The notes under the pieces were generated by a model. It was not told where the DNA came from and ran no database searches. It worked only from the letters and a program-made list of their open reading frames with translations. A DNA stretch of 64,000 nucleotides. It comes from Saccharospirillum sp. (lineage in GTDB: Bacteria; Pseudomonadota; Gammaproteobacteria; Pseudomonadales; Natronospirillaceae). The translations under genes were made by a program, and so were the position numbers. The stretch is taken from NCBI GenBank assembly GCA_022565595.1, contig JAIUML010000002.1:248001-312000 (forward strand), in the 5' to 3' direction. Shown piece by piece: positions 27,181 through 35,422 of the stretch (positions are counted from its first letter, which is position 1; every line of letters begins with the position of its first letter).

Positions 27181-28617
27181 ATGAGTTCGATTCTGGTTGT
27201 TGAAGATGAAAGCATCATTCGTTCGGCGTTAAAACGCCTGCTGGAACGCCACCAGTATCAGGTGACTGAAGCCGAATCCGTCACTGAAGCCAGCCAGCAC
27301 GACCTCAACCAGTTTGACTTGATCATCACCGACCTGCGCTTACCCGGTGCGCCCGGTACCGACCTGATCGATATGGCCAAAGACGTGCCGGTATTGATCA
27401 TGACCAGCTACGCCAGTATGAAATCGGCGGTCGATGCCATGAAAATGGGAGCGGTCGACTACATCGCCAAACCCTTTGACCACGAGGAAATGGTGCGTAC
27501 CGTGGGTCGGGTCGTCAATGAACGCCGCCAGAACCGAGTCCAGATCGATGCAGACACGGCAGAGAATGAAGAGCCGAATCATGACCCCTACAGCACCCTG
27601 GGTGATCTGGTGGGTAGCTGTGAGGCCATGCAACGCCTCTACAAACGCATAAAACGAGTCGCACCGGCTGATGTTACCGTCCTGATTCACGGTGAATCCG
27701 GCACCGGTAAGGAGTTGGCTGCTCGTGCCATCCATCAATACAGCCCCAGACATGACAAACCCATGGTCAGCGTCAACTGTGCAGCCATTCCAGAAAGCCT
27801 GATCGAGTCTGAGCTCTTCGGCCACGAGAAGGGCGCCTTTACCGGCGCAACTGCGGCCCGTCAGGGTCTGGTTGAAGCAGCCGAAGGCGGCTCCCTGTTC
27901 CTCGATGAGATCGGTGAGCTACCGATGGAAGCCCAGGCACGGCTGTTACGGGTACTGCAGGAAAACGAAGTGCGTCGCGTCGGCTCAGTTCATGCTCGCA
28001 CCGTCGATGTACGGCTGATTGCCGCCACTCACCGCAATCTCAAGCAACTGGTGAAAGAGTCTCGCTTCCGGGAAGACCTTTACTACCGGTTGCAGGTGAT
28101 CGAAGTAACGCTGCCACCACTGCGCGAACGTGGCCAGGACGTTATCGAGATCGCTGAGCATTTACTGACCAAGCACAGCCGACGTTTGAAAATGGACACT
28201 CCTATCCGCCTTACCAAAGACGTGCGAAAAATGCTGATAAAGTACGACTGGCCCGGCAACGTCCGCGAACTGGAGAACGCAGTACAGCGAGCCCTGATCC
28301 TCTGTGATAACGGCGAAATCGGCCTGGAAGAGCTTGGCCTCGACCAGACCGACTGGCACATCCCCGAAACCCTGGCCAGCAGTTCACCTGCGGCTATCAC
28401 TCAAGTCGCCCAGCCAGGACCCGGTAACGGCGAGAGTGATGACCTCTCTCTGGAAGACTACTTCCAACACTTTGTGATGGAACACCAGGACAGCATGTCC
28501 GAAACCGAGCTGGCTCAAAAATTGGGTATCAGCCGGAAGTGCCTATGGGAACGCCGCCAACGGCTTGGCATCCCACGTCCCAAAAAGACCGGTTCCAGCA
28601 CCTCAGCTAGCCTCTGA
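27181..28617 (+). CDS. cbrB: CbrB sigma54-dependent response regulator
   Basis: 478 residues, NtrC family. REC domain with Asp near residue 51 ([10 protein letters not shown]), AAA+ domain with Walker A GESGTGKE (about 170), the sigma54-contact loop GAFTGA (about 217) and Walker [11 protein letters not shown], then a Fis-type helix-turn-helix at the end ([19 protein letters not shown]). Activated by CbrA, it drives crcZ-type sRNAs and catabolic genes from sigma54 promoters. Such a promoter with phased repeats lies 230 bp downstream. GGAG precedes the ATG. Confidence 0.96.
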   Translation: MSSILVVEDESIIRSALKRLLERHQYQVTEAESVTEASQHDLNQFDLIITDLRLPGAPGTDLIDMAKDVPVLIMTSYASMKSAVDAMKMGAVDYIAKPFDHEEMVRTVGRVVNERRQNRVQIDADTAENEEPNHDPYSTLGDLVGSCEAMQRLYKRIKRVAPADVTVLIHGESGTGKELAARAIHQYSPRHDKPMVSVNCAAIPESLIESELFGHEKGAFTGATAARQGLVEAAEGGSLFLDEIGELPMEAQARLLRVLQENEVRRVGSVHARTVDVRLIAATHRNLKQLVKESRFREDLYYRLQVIEVTLPPLRERGQDVIEIAEHLLTKHSRRLKMDTPIRLTKDVRKMLIKYDWPGNVRELENAVQRALILCDNGEIGLEELGLDQTDWHIPETLASSSPAAITQVAQPGPGNGESDDLSLEDYFQHFVMEHQDSMSETELAQKLGISRKCLWERRQRLGIPRPKKTGSSTSASL

Positions 28618-28726
28618 TCTCTCTTCAAATCAGAACCCTTGCCTCGCGCCACCTGCAGCAAAATCCGCTGTGGGTCGATGTTGTATGCCCGCCATTTCGC
28701 TTCAATAATCGCGAACACTCATCAGA

Positions 28727-28774
28727 GTAACAGCCTCACCACATTGAGTAACAGAGTTGCCACCTTAGGTAACA
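28727..28774 (+). promoter_or_regulatory. Three GTAACA direct repeats at exact 21-bp spacing (probable CbrB activator sites)
   Basis: GTAACA occurs at 28727-28732, 28748-28753 and 28769-28774, in the contexts AGAGTAACAG, TGAGTAACAG and TAGGTAACAA. Starts are 21 bp apart, two helical turns, so all face the same side of DNA. The last lies about 75 bp before the -24 element, normal for a sigma54 activator. CbrB sites in Pseudomonas contain TGTTAC/GTAACA half-sites, hence the assignment. Confidence 0.72.
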
Positions 28775-28847
28775 AGCCTCGCTTTACCCACTGCTTACAT
28801 TTTAACCACAAAAGTATAACCTATTGTTTTTAAAGGATTTTATAAAG

Positions 28848-28864
28848 TTGGCACAAGGAGTGCT
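28848..28864 (+). promoter_or_regulatory. Sigma54 (-24/-12) promoter of the CrcZ-like RNA
   Basis: TTGGCACAAGGAGTGCT matches the RpoN consensus TTGGCAC-N5-TTGC(A/T) except for one base; the invariant GG (28850-28851) and GC (28862-28863) are exactly 10 bp apart. Predicted transcription start is about 28875, just ahead of the A/C-rich hairpin array. Confidence 0.82.
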
Positions 28865-28874
28865 ATCCCCTAAG

Positions 28875-29130
28875 CGCAATGCAGGAAAGGCCCAGCAACA
28901 AAAACAACAACGGGCCAACTCAAAGCGCCCCCGCCCAAAAACAACAACAAGGGGGTTGCATCACTAAATAGGCAAGGCGTAACAACAACAAGAAAAACGC
29001 CCAATAACGATAACGACAATAAAAACAACAACGTTAACAATAACAAGAACGCCATAAAGCGCGACGCCAACAAGAAGAACAAGCCTGTCGTCCTGCATCC
29101 ATGCTGCTATAGCCGACGTCCAGTCGGCTG
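28875..29130 (+). ncRNA. crcZ: CrcZ-like Hfq/Crc-sequestering small RNA
   Basis: Five consecutive hairpins carry A/C-rich loops: stems 28889-28893/28912-28916, 28928-28932/28951-28955, 28976-28980/28997-29001, 29011-29015/29032-29036 and 29061-29065/29087-29091. Loops are 16-21 nt and contain AACAACAA, AAAACAACAA or AACAAGAAGAA-type motifs, the A-rich 'CA motif' bound by Hfq with Crc. CrcZ in Pseudomonas carries several such motifs, is activated by CbrB and sigma54, and titrates Hfq/Crc to lift carbon catabolite repression. Position between cbrB and pcnB and the promoter agree. The 3' end is uncertain: the last hairpin (29111-29129) lacks a U-tract, so the RNA could run further. Confidence 0.8.
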
Positions 29131-29313
29131 CTCGTCCCCCTCAAACTCTTCTGCATCCAGACTCCCGGACAGTTTACTGCACTTCTATTTATCGACGAAA
29201 TGGACGGCCCTTCGACCAGATCGACGCGAGGTTGTGCACAAACATGGAGAATCCTCGCTTGTTCCGCTAAACTGCGCGCTCCTTGTCATAAACTAGAGAT
29301 GTATTACGGACCC

Positions 29314-30666
29314 ATGGTCGTGGAATGGATTAAACGCTGGTTACCGCAAAAAACATTGGAACAGTCAAAGGCGTTGGTGTCCGTCAGTCGCGACAACCAC
29401 CGTATTTCCCGCAAAGACATCAGCCCCAATGCCCTGAAAGTGCTGTATCGCCTTCAAAATGCCGGATACGAGAGCTTTCTGGTGGGTGGCTGTGTGCGCG
29501 ATTTGCAATTGGGTTTGCATCCGAAAGACTTTGATGTCGCAACCGATGCCACGCCAGAACAGGTGCGCAAGCTGTTCAGCAATTCACGGCTTATCGGGCG
29601 TCGATTCAAGATCGTCCATGTTACCTTTGGTCGCGAAATCATCGAAGTCACCACCTTTCGTGGCCGCGCTGAAGAAACCGAAGCCGACCCGAGCCTGCAG
29701 CGAGAATCGGAACAAGGGCTTCTGCTGCGCGACAACGTCTATGGCTCTCTTGAAGAAGACGCCGAACGCCGCGACTTTACCATCAACGCGCTTTACTATA
29801 CGCCCAGCGATTTCAGCATACAGGCCTTTGGCAGTGCGCTGGAGGACCTTGAGAATCGCACTCTGCGCATTATCGGTGACCCACAGAAACGCTATCGCGA
29901 AGACCCGGTTCGAATGCTGCGCGCCGTCCGTTTTGCGGCCAAGCTGGACCTGACCATTGAGCCCAACACGGCGAACTGCATCGCCGAAATGGCACCCTTG
30001 CTGAGCCATGTAGCGGCAGCCAGACTGTTCGACGAAATTCTCAAGCTGCTGATGGCGGGCCATGGCGTAGCAACCTGGCGACTGATGCAGGAGTATCAAC
30101 TGATTGAACCGCTGTTCCCCGATACTTTCCTGGCATTGAACCTGAACAGCGACCGGCATTACCATACCTTCATTGAACAGGCTCTGGTCAATACTGATCT
30201 GCGTATCAACCGTTCAAAGCCCGTGACACCGGCCTTTCTCTATGCTGCCCTGTTATGGCCGGCCGTGCGCGAAGAGGCTGAACACCAGATCAGCATGGGC
30301 ACACCAGAATACCCAGCATGGCAACAAGCAATGACGCGCATCGTCAGCCAGCAGGTGCGCTCCATCGCCATTCCCAAACGCTTTTCCATTCCCATGAAGG
30401 AAATCTGGGAATTGCAATTAAGGCTGCCCAAACGCAGCGCCAAAAAAGCCGAATTGCTGGTCACCCATCCCCGCTTCCGCGCCGCCTACGATTTTCTGGT
30501 GCTGCGCGAGCAGGCCGGTGAGGATCTCGACGGTCTGGGCCAATGGTGGACAGACTACCAGGATCAGAACCCCGAGGTGCGCCAGCAGATGGCCAAAGTT
30601 GCCAACAGCAGCAGCCGACGCCCCAGGCGTCGGCGGCGGCCTGCAGACGACAACACAACCTCGTGA
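29314..30666 (+). CDS. pcnB: Poly(A) polymerase I
   Basis: 450 residues from ATG 29314. Adds poly(A) tails to RNAs and so promotes their decay. The class II nucleotidyltransferase core shows FLVGGCVRDL and the metal-binding KDFDVATDA, followed by GRRFKIVHVTFG and RRDFTINALYY. The start is placed where the family begins (the HRISRKDISPNALKVLYRL block is about 30 residues in); earlier in-frame ATGs would cover non-conserved leader DNA. The basic Arg-rich C-terminus is typical. Overlaps folK by 4 bp. Confidence 0.95.
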   Translation: MVVEWIKRWLPQKTLEQSKALVSVSRDNHRISRKDISPNALKVLYRLQNAGYESFLVGGCVRDLQLGLHPKDFDVATDATPEQVRKLFSNSRLIGRRFKIVHVTFGREIIEVTTFRGRAEETEADPSLQRESEQGLLLRDNVYGSLEEDAERRDFTINALYYTPSDFSIQAFGSALEDLENRTLRIIGDPQKRYREDPVRMLRAVRFAAKLDLTIEPNTANCIAEMAPLLSHVAAARLFDEILKLLMAGHGVATWRLMQEYQLIEPLFPDTFLALNLNSDRHYHTFIEQALVNTDLRINRSKPVTPAFLYAALLWPAVREEAEHQISMGTPEYPAWQQAMTRIVSQQVRSIAIPKRFSIPMKEIWELQLRLPKRSAKKAELLVTHPRFRAAYDFLVLREQAGEDLDGLGQWWTDYQDQNPEVRQQMAKVANSSSRRPRRRRRPADDNTTS

Positions 30667-31142
30667 GTCAGGCCTGGATTGCACTGGGCAGCAACCTGGG
30701 CGTTAGCGAGAATTGGTTGGAGCTGGCACTGGAGCAGCTGAATCAGTTACCACAGAGTCAACTGCTGGCCTGCTCCCCCTGGTACCGCAGCGCCGCCATT
30801 GGTGGCCCTGCAGACCAGCCGGACTACCTCAATGCCGTCTGCCAGTTGCAAACCACTTTACCGCCACTGGATCTGCTGCACGCCCTGCAGCAGATTGAAG
30901 CCGAGGCTGGCCGAGAGCGCCTGGTTCGCTGGGCCCCCCGGACGCTGGATCTCGACATCATTTGCTACGATGCAGTGATCAGCAATGACCCTGAGCTGAC
31001 TCTGCCCCACCCTCGAGCTCATCAACGCGCCTTTGTGTTGCGGCCGCTTGCCGACCTGACACCCGACTTGCGGCTCCATGGCAAGGCCGTAAAGGACTGG
31101 CTGCCCGATGTGGCTGATCAGAGGCTGCACAGGCACTTGTGA
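30663..31142 (+). CDS. folK: HPPK, 2-amino-4-hydroxy-6-hydroxymethyldihydropteridine pyrophosphokinase
   Basis: 159 residues from a GTG that overlaps the pcnB stop (GTGA). Catalyses pyrophosphoryl transfer to 6-hydroxymethyl-dihydropterin in folate synthesis. Family blocks: WIALGSNLG at the start, EAEAGRERLVRWAPRTLDLDII with the two catalytic Asp residues, and LPHPRAHQRAFVLRPL. Longer in-frame starts inside pcnB were rejected because HPPK begins right at the IALGSN strand. The pcnB-folK-panB order is shared with E. coli and Pseudomonas. Confidence 0.95.
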   Translation: MSQAWIALGSNLGVSENWLELALEQLNQLPQSQLLACSPWYRSAAIGGPADQPDYLNAVCQLQTTLPPLDLLHALQQIEAEAGRERLVRWAPRTLDLDIICYDAVISNDPELTLPHPRAHQRAFVLRPLADLTPDLRLHGKAVKDWLPDVADQRLHRHL

Positions 31143-31294
31143 CCCCAGAGCAATGCCATGCTCTCTCCTCGAGTGTCACACCCCCTATCCACAAAGATTC
31201 CAGGCTTTTCTTGGCCGTTTTCGCCCTTCGGCTTGACTTCAAGAGGGCAAATGGCAACCATTCGCCCCCATCCTGATCGCAACAGCAGAGTCTC

Positions 31295-32092
31295 ATGGTA
31301 AAAATGAAAACACTGACGGCACTGAAACAGCAGGTCGCCGATGGCAACAAACTAACCGTTTTGACCGCCTATGATGCAACCTTTGCGCACCGTTTTTCGT
31401 CCCTGGGTGTGGATATCATCCTGGTGGGTGATTCTCTCGGCATGGTCATTCAAGGGCAGGACTCCACCTTGCCGGTGACCATGGAAGACATGCAATACCA
31501 CATGACTGCGGTTGCACGCGGCAACCAGGGGGCTCTGTTGATGGCCGACATGCCCTTCAACAGCTACGGCACCCTGGAACAATGTCTCGCCAATGCGGGC
31601 CGTCTGATGCAAGCAGGGGCTCATGTGGTCAAACTCGAAGGTGGTGCCTGGCTTGCCGATCAGGTCGTTGCGCTGAGTCGAGCCGGCATACCAACCTGTC
31701 TGCACCTTGGCTTGACGCCCCAGTCGGTGAACAAGTTTGGTGGCTACAAGGTGCAGGGGCGTGATGATCAGGCCGCTCAACAGATGATCAACGACGCCAT
31801 TACGCTGGTCGAAGCGGGCGCTGATTTTATATTGCTGGAGTGCGTGCCCAGTGCGCTGGCCAAAGCCATTACCGAAGCCGTCTCTGTTCCGGTCATCGGC
31901 ATCGGTGCCGGCAAGGACACCGATGCACAGGTGCTGGTCTGCTACGACATGCTTGGTCTCACGACCCATCGCCTGCCCCGTTTCGTCAAGAACTACATGG
32001 CCGACAACACCAACCTGGATGCCGCTGTCAGTCAGTACATCGACGAAGTACGCAGCGGTGCCTTCCCGGCCCCGGAACACAGTTACGAATAG
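31295..32092 (+). CDS. panB: Ketopantoate hydroxymethyltransferase
   Basis: 265 residues. First committed step of pantothenate synthesis, adding a hydroxymethyl group to 2-oxoisovalerate. Conserved blocks: LTAYDATFAHRF, VGDSLGMVIQG (metal and substrate), VKLEGGAW, HLGLTPQSVNKFGGYKVQGR, and VIGIGAGKDTDAQVLV with the C-terminal DMLGL. ATG 31295 is used; ATG 31304 would give a similar start. A 152-bp gap after folK may hold its own promoter. It is followed by panC and a defective-looking panD. Confidence 0.96.
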   Translation: MVKMKTLTALKQQVADGNKLTVLTAYDATFAHRFSSLGVDIILVGDSLGMVIQGQDSTLPVTMEDMQYHMTAVARGNQGALLMADMPFNSYGTLEQCLANAGRLMQAGAHVVKLEGGAWLADQVVALSRAGIPTCLHLGLTPQSVNKFGGYKVQGRDDQAAQQMINDAITLVEAGADFILLECVPSALAKAITEAVSVPVIGIGAGKDTDAQVLVCYDMLGLTTHRLPRFVKNYMADNTNLDAAVSQYIDEVRSGAFPAPEHSYE

Positions 32093-32098
32093 TCTCTC

Positions 32099-32114
32099 CC
32101 CGGCTCTGGCCGGG
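32099..32114. other. Hairpin between panB and panC
   Basis: CCCGGC/GCCGGG with a 4-nt loop lies 7 bp after the panB stop. No T-run follows, so it is more likely an mRNA-stabilising or processing hairpin than a terminator. Confidence 0.4.
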
Positions 32115-32153
32115 AGCAGGCTCTCGCCGACTTTCTTTGCAAGAGATCAAACC

Positions 32154-32996
32154 ATGAAAACCGTTGCTTCCCTTGACGACTTGCGCAGTCAATTGTCTGA
32201 ACTGCGTGCCGGTGGCAAAACTGTCGCCTTCGTCCCCACCATGGGCAACCTGCATGAAGGCCATATGAGGCTGATAGCACGTGCTCGAGAAGAAGCCGAT
32301 GTGGTAGTGGCATCCATTTTCATCAATCCCACTCAATTTGGCGAAAACGAAGACCTGTCCGGTTACCCTCGCACCCTGGAAGACGACAAGAAGCGCCTTA
32401 TCGCCGAAGGCTGTCACCTGCTCTTTACCCCGAACAGAGACATCATGTATCCGGAACCGGATCTGACTCGGGTAGAGGTGAAAAAGATCACCACCCTGCA
32501 TTGCGGAGCCAGCCGACCCGGTCATTTTGTTGGCGTTGCCACCATAGTGTTGAAGTTCTTCAACCAGGTTCAGCCCGATGTCGCCATCTTTGGTTTAAAG
32601 GATTTTCAGCAGTTCACGGTGCTGAAGACGATGGTCGAAAACCTCTTCCTGCCGATTCGCATGATAGGCGTCGACACCGGCCGGGCAGACGATGGGCTGG
32701 CACACAGTTCACGCAACAACTACCTGACCGCCGACGAACGTGAGATCGCGCCGCGCCTTTATCAGATTCTGCAGCAAACCAAAGCCGCCATCGAAAGCGA
32801 TGAAGCCAGCTTTGCCAGCCTGACACGAAAGGCCAAGGAAGCCCTGCACGAGGCCGGCTTTACCCCTGACTACTTCAACATCAGCCGTCGCCTTGACCTC
32901 GAGCCTGCAACAGAGGAAGACCGGGAACTGGTTATTCTGGCAGCGGCCTTTCTGGGCAAGGCACGCCTGATTGACAACATTCAAATCAACCGTTAA
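32154..32996 (+). CDS. panC: Pantothenate synthetase
   Basis: 280 residues. Joins pantoate and beta-alanine using ATP. Cytidylyltransferase-like motifs: [14 protein letters not shown] (HxGH-type HEGH), [22 protein letters not shown] and the KMSK-like region [11 protein letters not shown] 32154 follows AAGAGA; an in-frame extension back to 31851 lies inside panB and is spurious. Needs beta-alanine, usually from PanD, whose gene next door is internally deleted. Confidence 0.96.
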   Translation: MKTVASLDDLRSQLSELRAGGKTVAFVPTMGNLHEGHMRLIARAREEADVVVASIFINPTQFGENEDLSGYPRTLEDDKKRLIAEGCHLLFTPNRDIMYPEPDLTRVEVKKITTLHCGASRPGHFVGVATIVLKFFNQVQPDVAIFGLKDFQQFTVLKTMVENLFLPIRMIGVDTGRADDGLAHSSRNNYLTADEREIAPRLYQILQQTKAAIESDEASFASLTRKAKEALHEAGFTPDYFNISRRLDLEPATEEDRELVILAAAFLGKARLIDNIQINR

Positions 32997-33012
32997 TTGG
33001 CAGACCGACCCC

Positions 33013-33225
33013 ATGCAATTGACCCTGCTTAAAGCCAAGCTGCATCAGGCGCGTGTCACCCACGCTGTACTCGACTATGAAGGTTCCTGCGCCATCAGTG
33101 GCGATCTGCTCGACCTCGCGGGTATCCGCGAATTTGAGCAAAGCTTCAAACCCAGAATGCTGTACCTGAACGCCGATAACAGCATCAGCCATACCAGCGA
33201 GGCCATTCCGGTACAGATGGCGTGA
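33013..33225 (+). pseudogene. panD: Aspartate 1-decarboxylase with internal in-frame deletion
   Basis: 70 residues against the usual 126. Residues 1-43 match PanD closely, including Lys9 and the Gly24-Ser25 self-cleavage site (DYEGSCAI), then the sequence jumps to the normal C-terminus (SFKPRMLYL...[12 protein letters not shown]). About 56 central residues are missing, covering the known substrate and proton-transfer residues Arg54, Thr57, Tyr58 and Asn72 of the E. coli enzyme. The frame is preserved with no stop. It follows panC by 16 bp in the normal place. It should be unable to make beta-alanine; it could be a decayed gene, a short protein with a new role, or an assembly error. Confidence 0.85.
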
Positions 33226-33237
33226 ACCCCCTCTGTT

Positions 33238-34707
33238 TTATTCCTCTTCGCCCGCCGAGCGGGCGTAGATAGCCGGCAATGCCACCAGGACTTCGAGGCC
33301 GCCCTGTTCAAGGTTGCGAAAGGACAGTTCGCCACCATGCCCATGAATAATGCTTTGCACTATACCCAGACCCAGCCCCATGCCGTCAGCGTTACAGCGC
33401 TGACCGTGCGCAAGGCGGGTGTATGGTTTCAGCAGCCGCTGTACTTCATCTTCGGTTAAACCAGGGCCCTGATCAGCAATGCTGATCAGCACGGTGTCAT
33501 CGCTCAACTTCAGGCCTATGGAGACACTTTTCCCGTACTGAACCGCATTATCAACCAGGTTGGTAAAAGCCCGCTTTAACGCCAGTGGTTTGCCAATGTA
33601 GGTCGCTCCGGTTTCAGGGTGATAACGGACATCCTTGCCCTGACGCAGTTGGTCGTTACAGATGCGTTGCAACAAGGCATCAAGGTCCACAGCGGTTGGA
33701 TCCTCGTGGATGTCACTGTCACGCACGGTTTGCAAGGCACCCTTGACCATGATGTCCAATTCGTCAAGATCCTCCTCGAGTGACTGTTTGAGTGCTTCGT
33801 CATCAATCAGTTCCACCTGCAAGCGCAAGCGGGTAACCGGGGTTCTCAGGTCATGAGATATGGCAGCAAAGAGGCGCTCTCTATCGTTCAAGTATCGACG
33901 AATGCGCAACTTCATTGCACTGAAGGCCTCCGCTGTGGCGTCCAGTTCGCGCATACCCGAGGCTGAAACCTCTGGCCCATCCAGGCCTCGACCAAAGGCA
34001 TCGGCGGCGGCAGACAATCGCCTCAGGGGTCGGGTTTGCCAACGCACGAAGTAAAAACTGAGCAGGCCGGCCATGACCAGGGTCGCCATCAGTGACCACC
34101 AGCGCTCTGGCGTCAATACCCGGTTCTTGGACAACAAATAGGGATCCGGAAGCAAGGTTGCCAGATAAAGCCAGCGTTCGTTTTCGAGTTGCACCTGCGC
34201 CACCAGAATGGGCGCAGGCTCGGGTTCCAGTATCAGACTCTGGCGGACCCAGCGCACCGGTATATCTTCAATTGGGATTTGCCGATCGTAGAGACGAATG
34301 GCGTCCGGCATGGCCAGAGACAGGCTCAGCGTCAATGCGCCCAGTTCTTCATGCAGTTGTTCGCGCAGTGTGTTCAACAGCAGTTCACTGTGATCGGCCG
34401 CCAGTGCCGGGGAAACGGGCAAATTGGACTGGTTCAGACTGATAAAAAGCCCGGTACCACCGACCTCTCGTTGTTGATCGATAACGATGGGGCGGACATT
34501 GGCGGGCAACGCCATAAAATAGCCTATGGTCGTCGACAAGGAGACGGCCAGATAGTGGCTGCTTTTTTCAATGCGCTGCAGGCTGTCGGCATTGACCTGA
34601 CCGGCCCAGATCAGACTGGTCAACAACTGTGCCAGACTGATGCCACTGAGCATGATCAGCAACAGACGACCGAACAGGGAACGCGGCAGGCTGTTAATGA
34701 CGTTCAT
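33238..34707 (-). CDS. EnvZ/GtrS-like membrane sensor histidine kinase
   Basis: 489 residues from ATG 34707. Two membrane helices (about 10-30 and 160-185) flank a periplasmic domain of about 130-150 residues; HAMP follows, then ISHDLRTPVTRLRLQ with His near residue 282, and an ATPase domain ending GMGLGLGIVQSIIHGHGGEL. It is the last gene of a binding protein-regulator-kinase operon and overlaps the regulator by 14 bp. In Pseudomonas a similar kinase (GtrS) senses sugar-acid intermediates with GltR; a sugar role here is inferred from that and the neighbours. Confidence 0.85.
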   Translation of the reverse strand: MNVINSLPRSLFGRLLLIMLSGISLAQLLTSLIWAGQVNADSLQRIEKSSHYLAVSLSTTIGYFMALPANVRPIVIDQQREVGGTGLFISLNQSNLPVSPALAADHSELLLNTLREQLHEELGALTLSLSLAMPDAIRLYDRQIPIEDIPVRWVRQSLILEPEPAPILVAQVQLENERWLYLATLLPDPYLLSKNRVLTPERWWSLMATLVMAGLLSFYFVRWQTRPLRRLSAAADAFGRGLDGPEVSASGMRELDATAEAFSAMKLRIRRYLNDRERLFAAISHDLRTPVTRLRLQVELIDDEALKQSLEEDLDELDIMVKGALQTVRDSDIHEDPTAVDLDALLQRICNDQLRQGKDVRYHPETGATYIGKPLALKRAFTNLVDNAVQYGKSVSIGLKLSDDTVLISIADQGPGLTEDEVQRLLKPYTRLAHGQRCNADGMGLGLGIVQSIIHGHGGELSFRNLEQGGLEVLVALPAIYARSAGEEE

Positions 34708-35422
34708 GAAGTCGCTCAACCGCGGTGATCAGAGCGTAGCCTTGCCCACGCACTGTCTTGAGTATTTGGCCGCTGCGGGCATCATCCCCGAGGCGCGTCC
34801 TTAATCGGCTGATCTGCACATCGAGATACCGATCCAATGGGCCCAGGTCATGCCCCCTGGTCGCCGTCATCAGAAAGCTGCGACTGAGCACCTGCCCGCT
34901 GTGGTCTAGAAACAAGGTCAGCAGGTGGTAGTCAGCGCCATTCAGTGTCTCTGAAGCGCCATCGGGCAAGTACAGACGCCGCTCCAGCGTATCGAGCCAG
35001 TAATCGCGAAAATGGTAGTAGCGTCCACCCTCGTGCCCACCAGCAGCGGGCTCGTAGCGACGATGAATGGCCTTGATTCGCGCCAGTAATTCCCGCGGGC
35101 TAAAGGGTTTGGCGACATAGTCATCGGCACCCAGTTCCAGGCCAACCACCCGGTCGGTTTCTTCGGCATTGGCGGTAAGCATAATGATGGGCACATCAGA
35201 CAAGGCCCGAACCTTTTGGCAAACGCTGAAACCATCCTGGCCAGGCAACATGATATCCAGCACAACCAGCGATATGTCCGCCCCGCTTTCCTTGAAATCT
35301 GCCAGAAAGGTCTCGCCATCGGCCGCGGCTCGCACCGGGTACTGGTTCTTTTCCAGATAGGTTTTCAACAGTTCCCGAATCTTGTAGTCATCGTCTACAA
35401 CATAGATGCATTTGGCTTTCAT
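34694..35422 (-). CDS. OmpR-family response regulator (GltR-like)
   Basis: 242 residues. REC domain with acidic pair VVDDD and phospho-acceptor Asp56 in VVLDIMLPG, and a winged-helix DNA-binding domain (about 140-235) ending with RTRLGDDARSGQILKTVRGQGY. ATG 35422 overlaps the TGA of the upstream binding-protein gene, and the stop overlaps the kinase, so all three are translated as a unit. Likely targets are the adjacent sugar uptake genes. Confidence 0.88.
   Translation of the reverse strand: MKAKCIYVVDDDYKIRELLKTYLEKNQYPVRAAADGETFLADFKESGADISLVVLDIMLPGQDGFSVCQKVRALSDVPIIMLTANAEETDRVVGLELGADDYVAKPFSPRELLARIKAIHRRYEPAAGGHEGGRYYHFRDYWLDTLERRLYLPDGASETLNGADYHLLTLFLDHSGQVLSRSFLMTATRGHDLGPLDRYLDVQISRLRTRLGDDARSGQILKTVRGQGYALITAVERLHERH

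Larger units (their letters stand above)
28618..29313 (+). promoter_or_regulatory. cbrB-pcnB intergenic region with sRNA locus
   Basis: About 700 bp with no credible protein gene. In order it holds three GTAACA repeats (28727-28774), a sigma54 promoter (28848-28864), an A/C-rich hairpin array (28889-29091), a GCCGAC/GTCGGC hairpin (29111-29129), and about 180 bp without recognised elements up to pcnB. Its position matches crcZ of Pseudomonas, which also lies between cbrB and pcnB. Confidence 0.8.

Noticed and set aside
28870-29082. Minus-strand open frame of about 70 Leu/Val/Phe-rich codons across the sRNA locus
   Set aside because: It is produced by the A/C-rich repeats read in antisense; no Shine-Dalgarno is seen and the composition follows the repeat, not a protein.
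28889-29091. Repeated A/C-rich units considered as a CRISPR array or simple microsatellite
   Set aside because: Units are not equal repeats with unique spacers; what recurs is a hairpin with an AAC-rich loop, better explained as an RNA.
31851-32153. Extended N-terminus for panC
   Set aside because: It overlaps panB in another frame and is unlike PanC, which begins just before VAFVPTMG.
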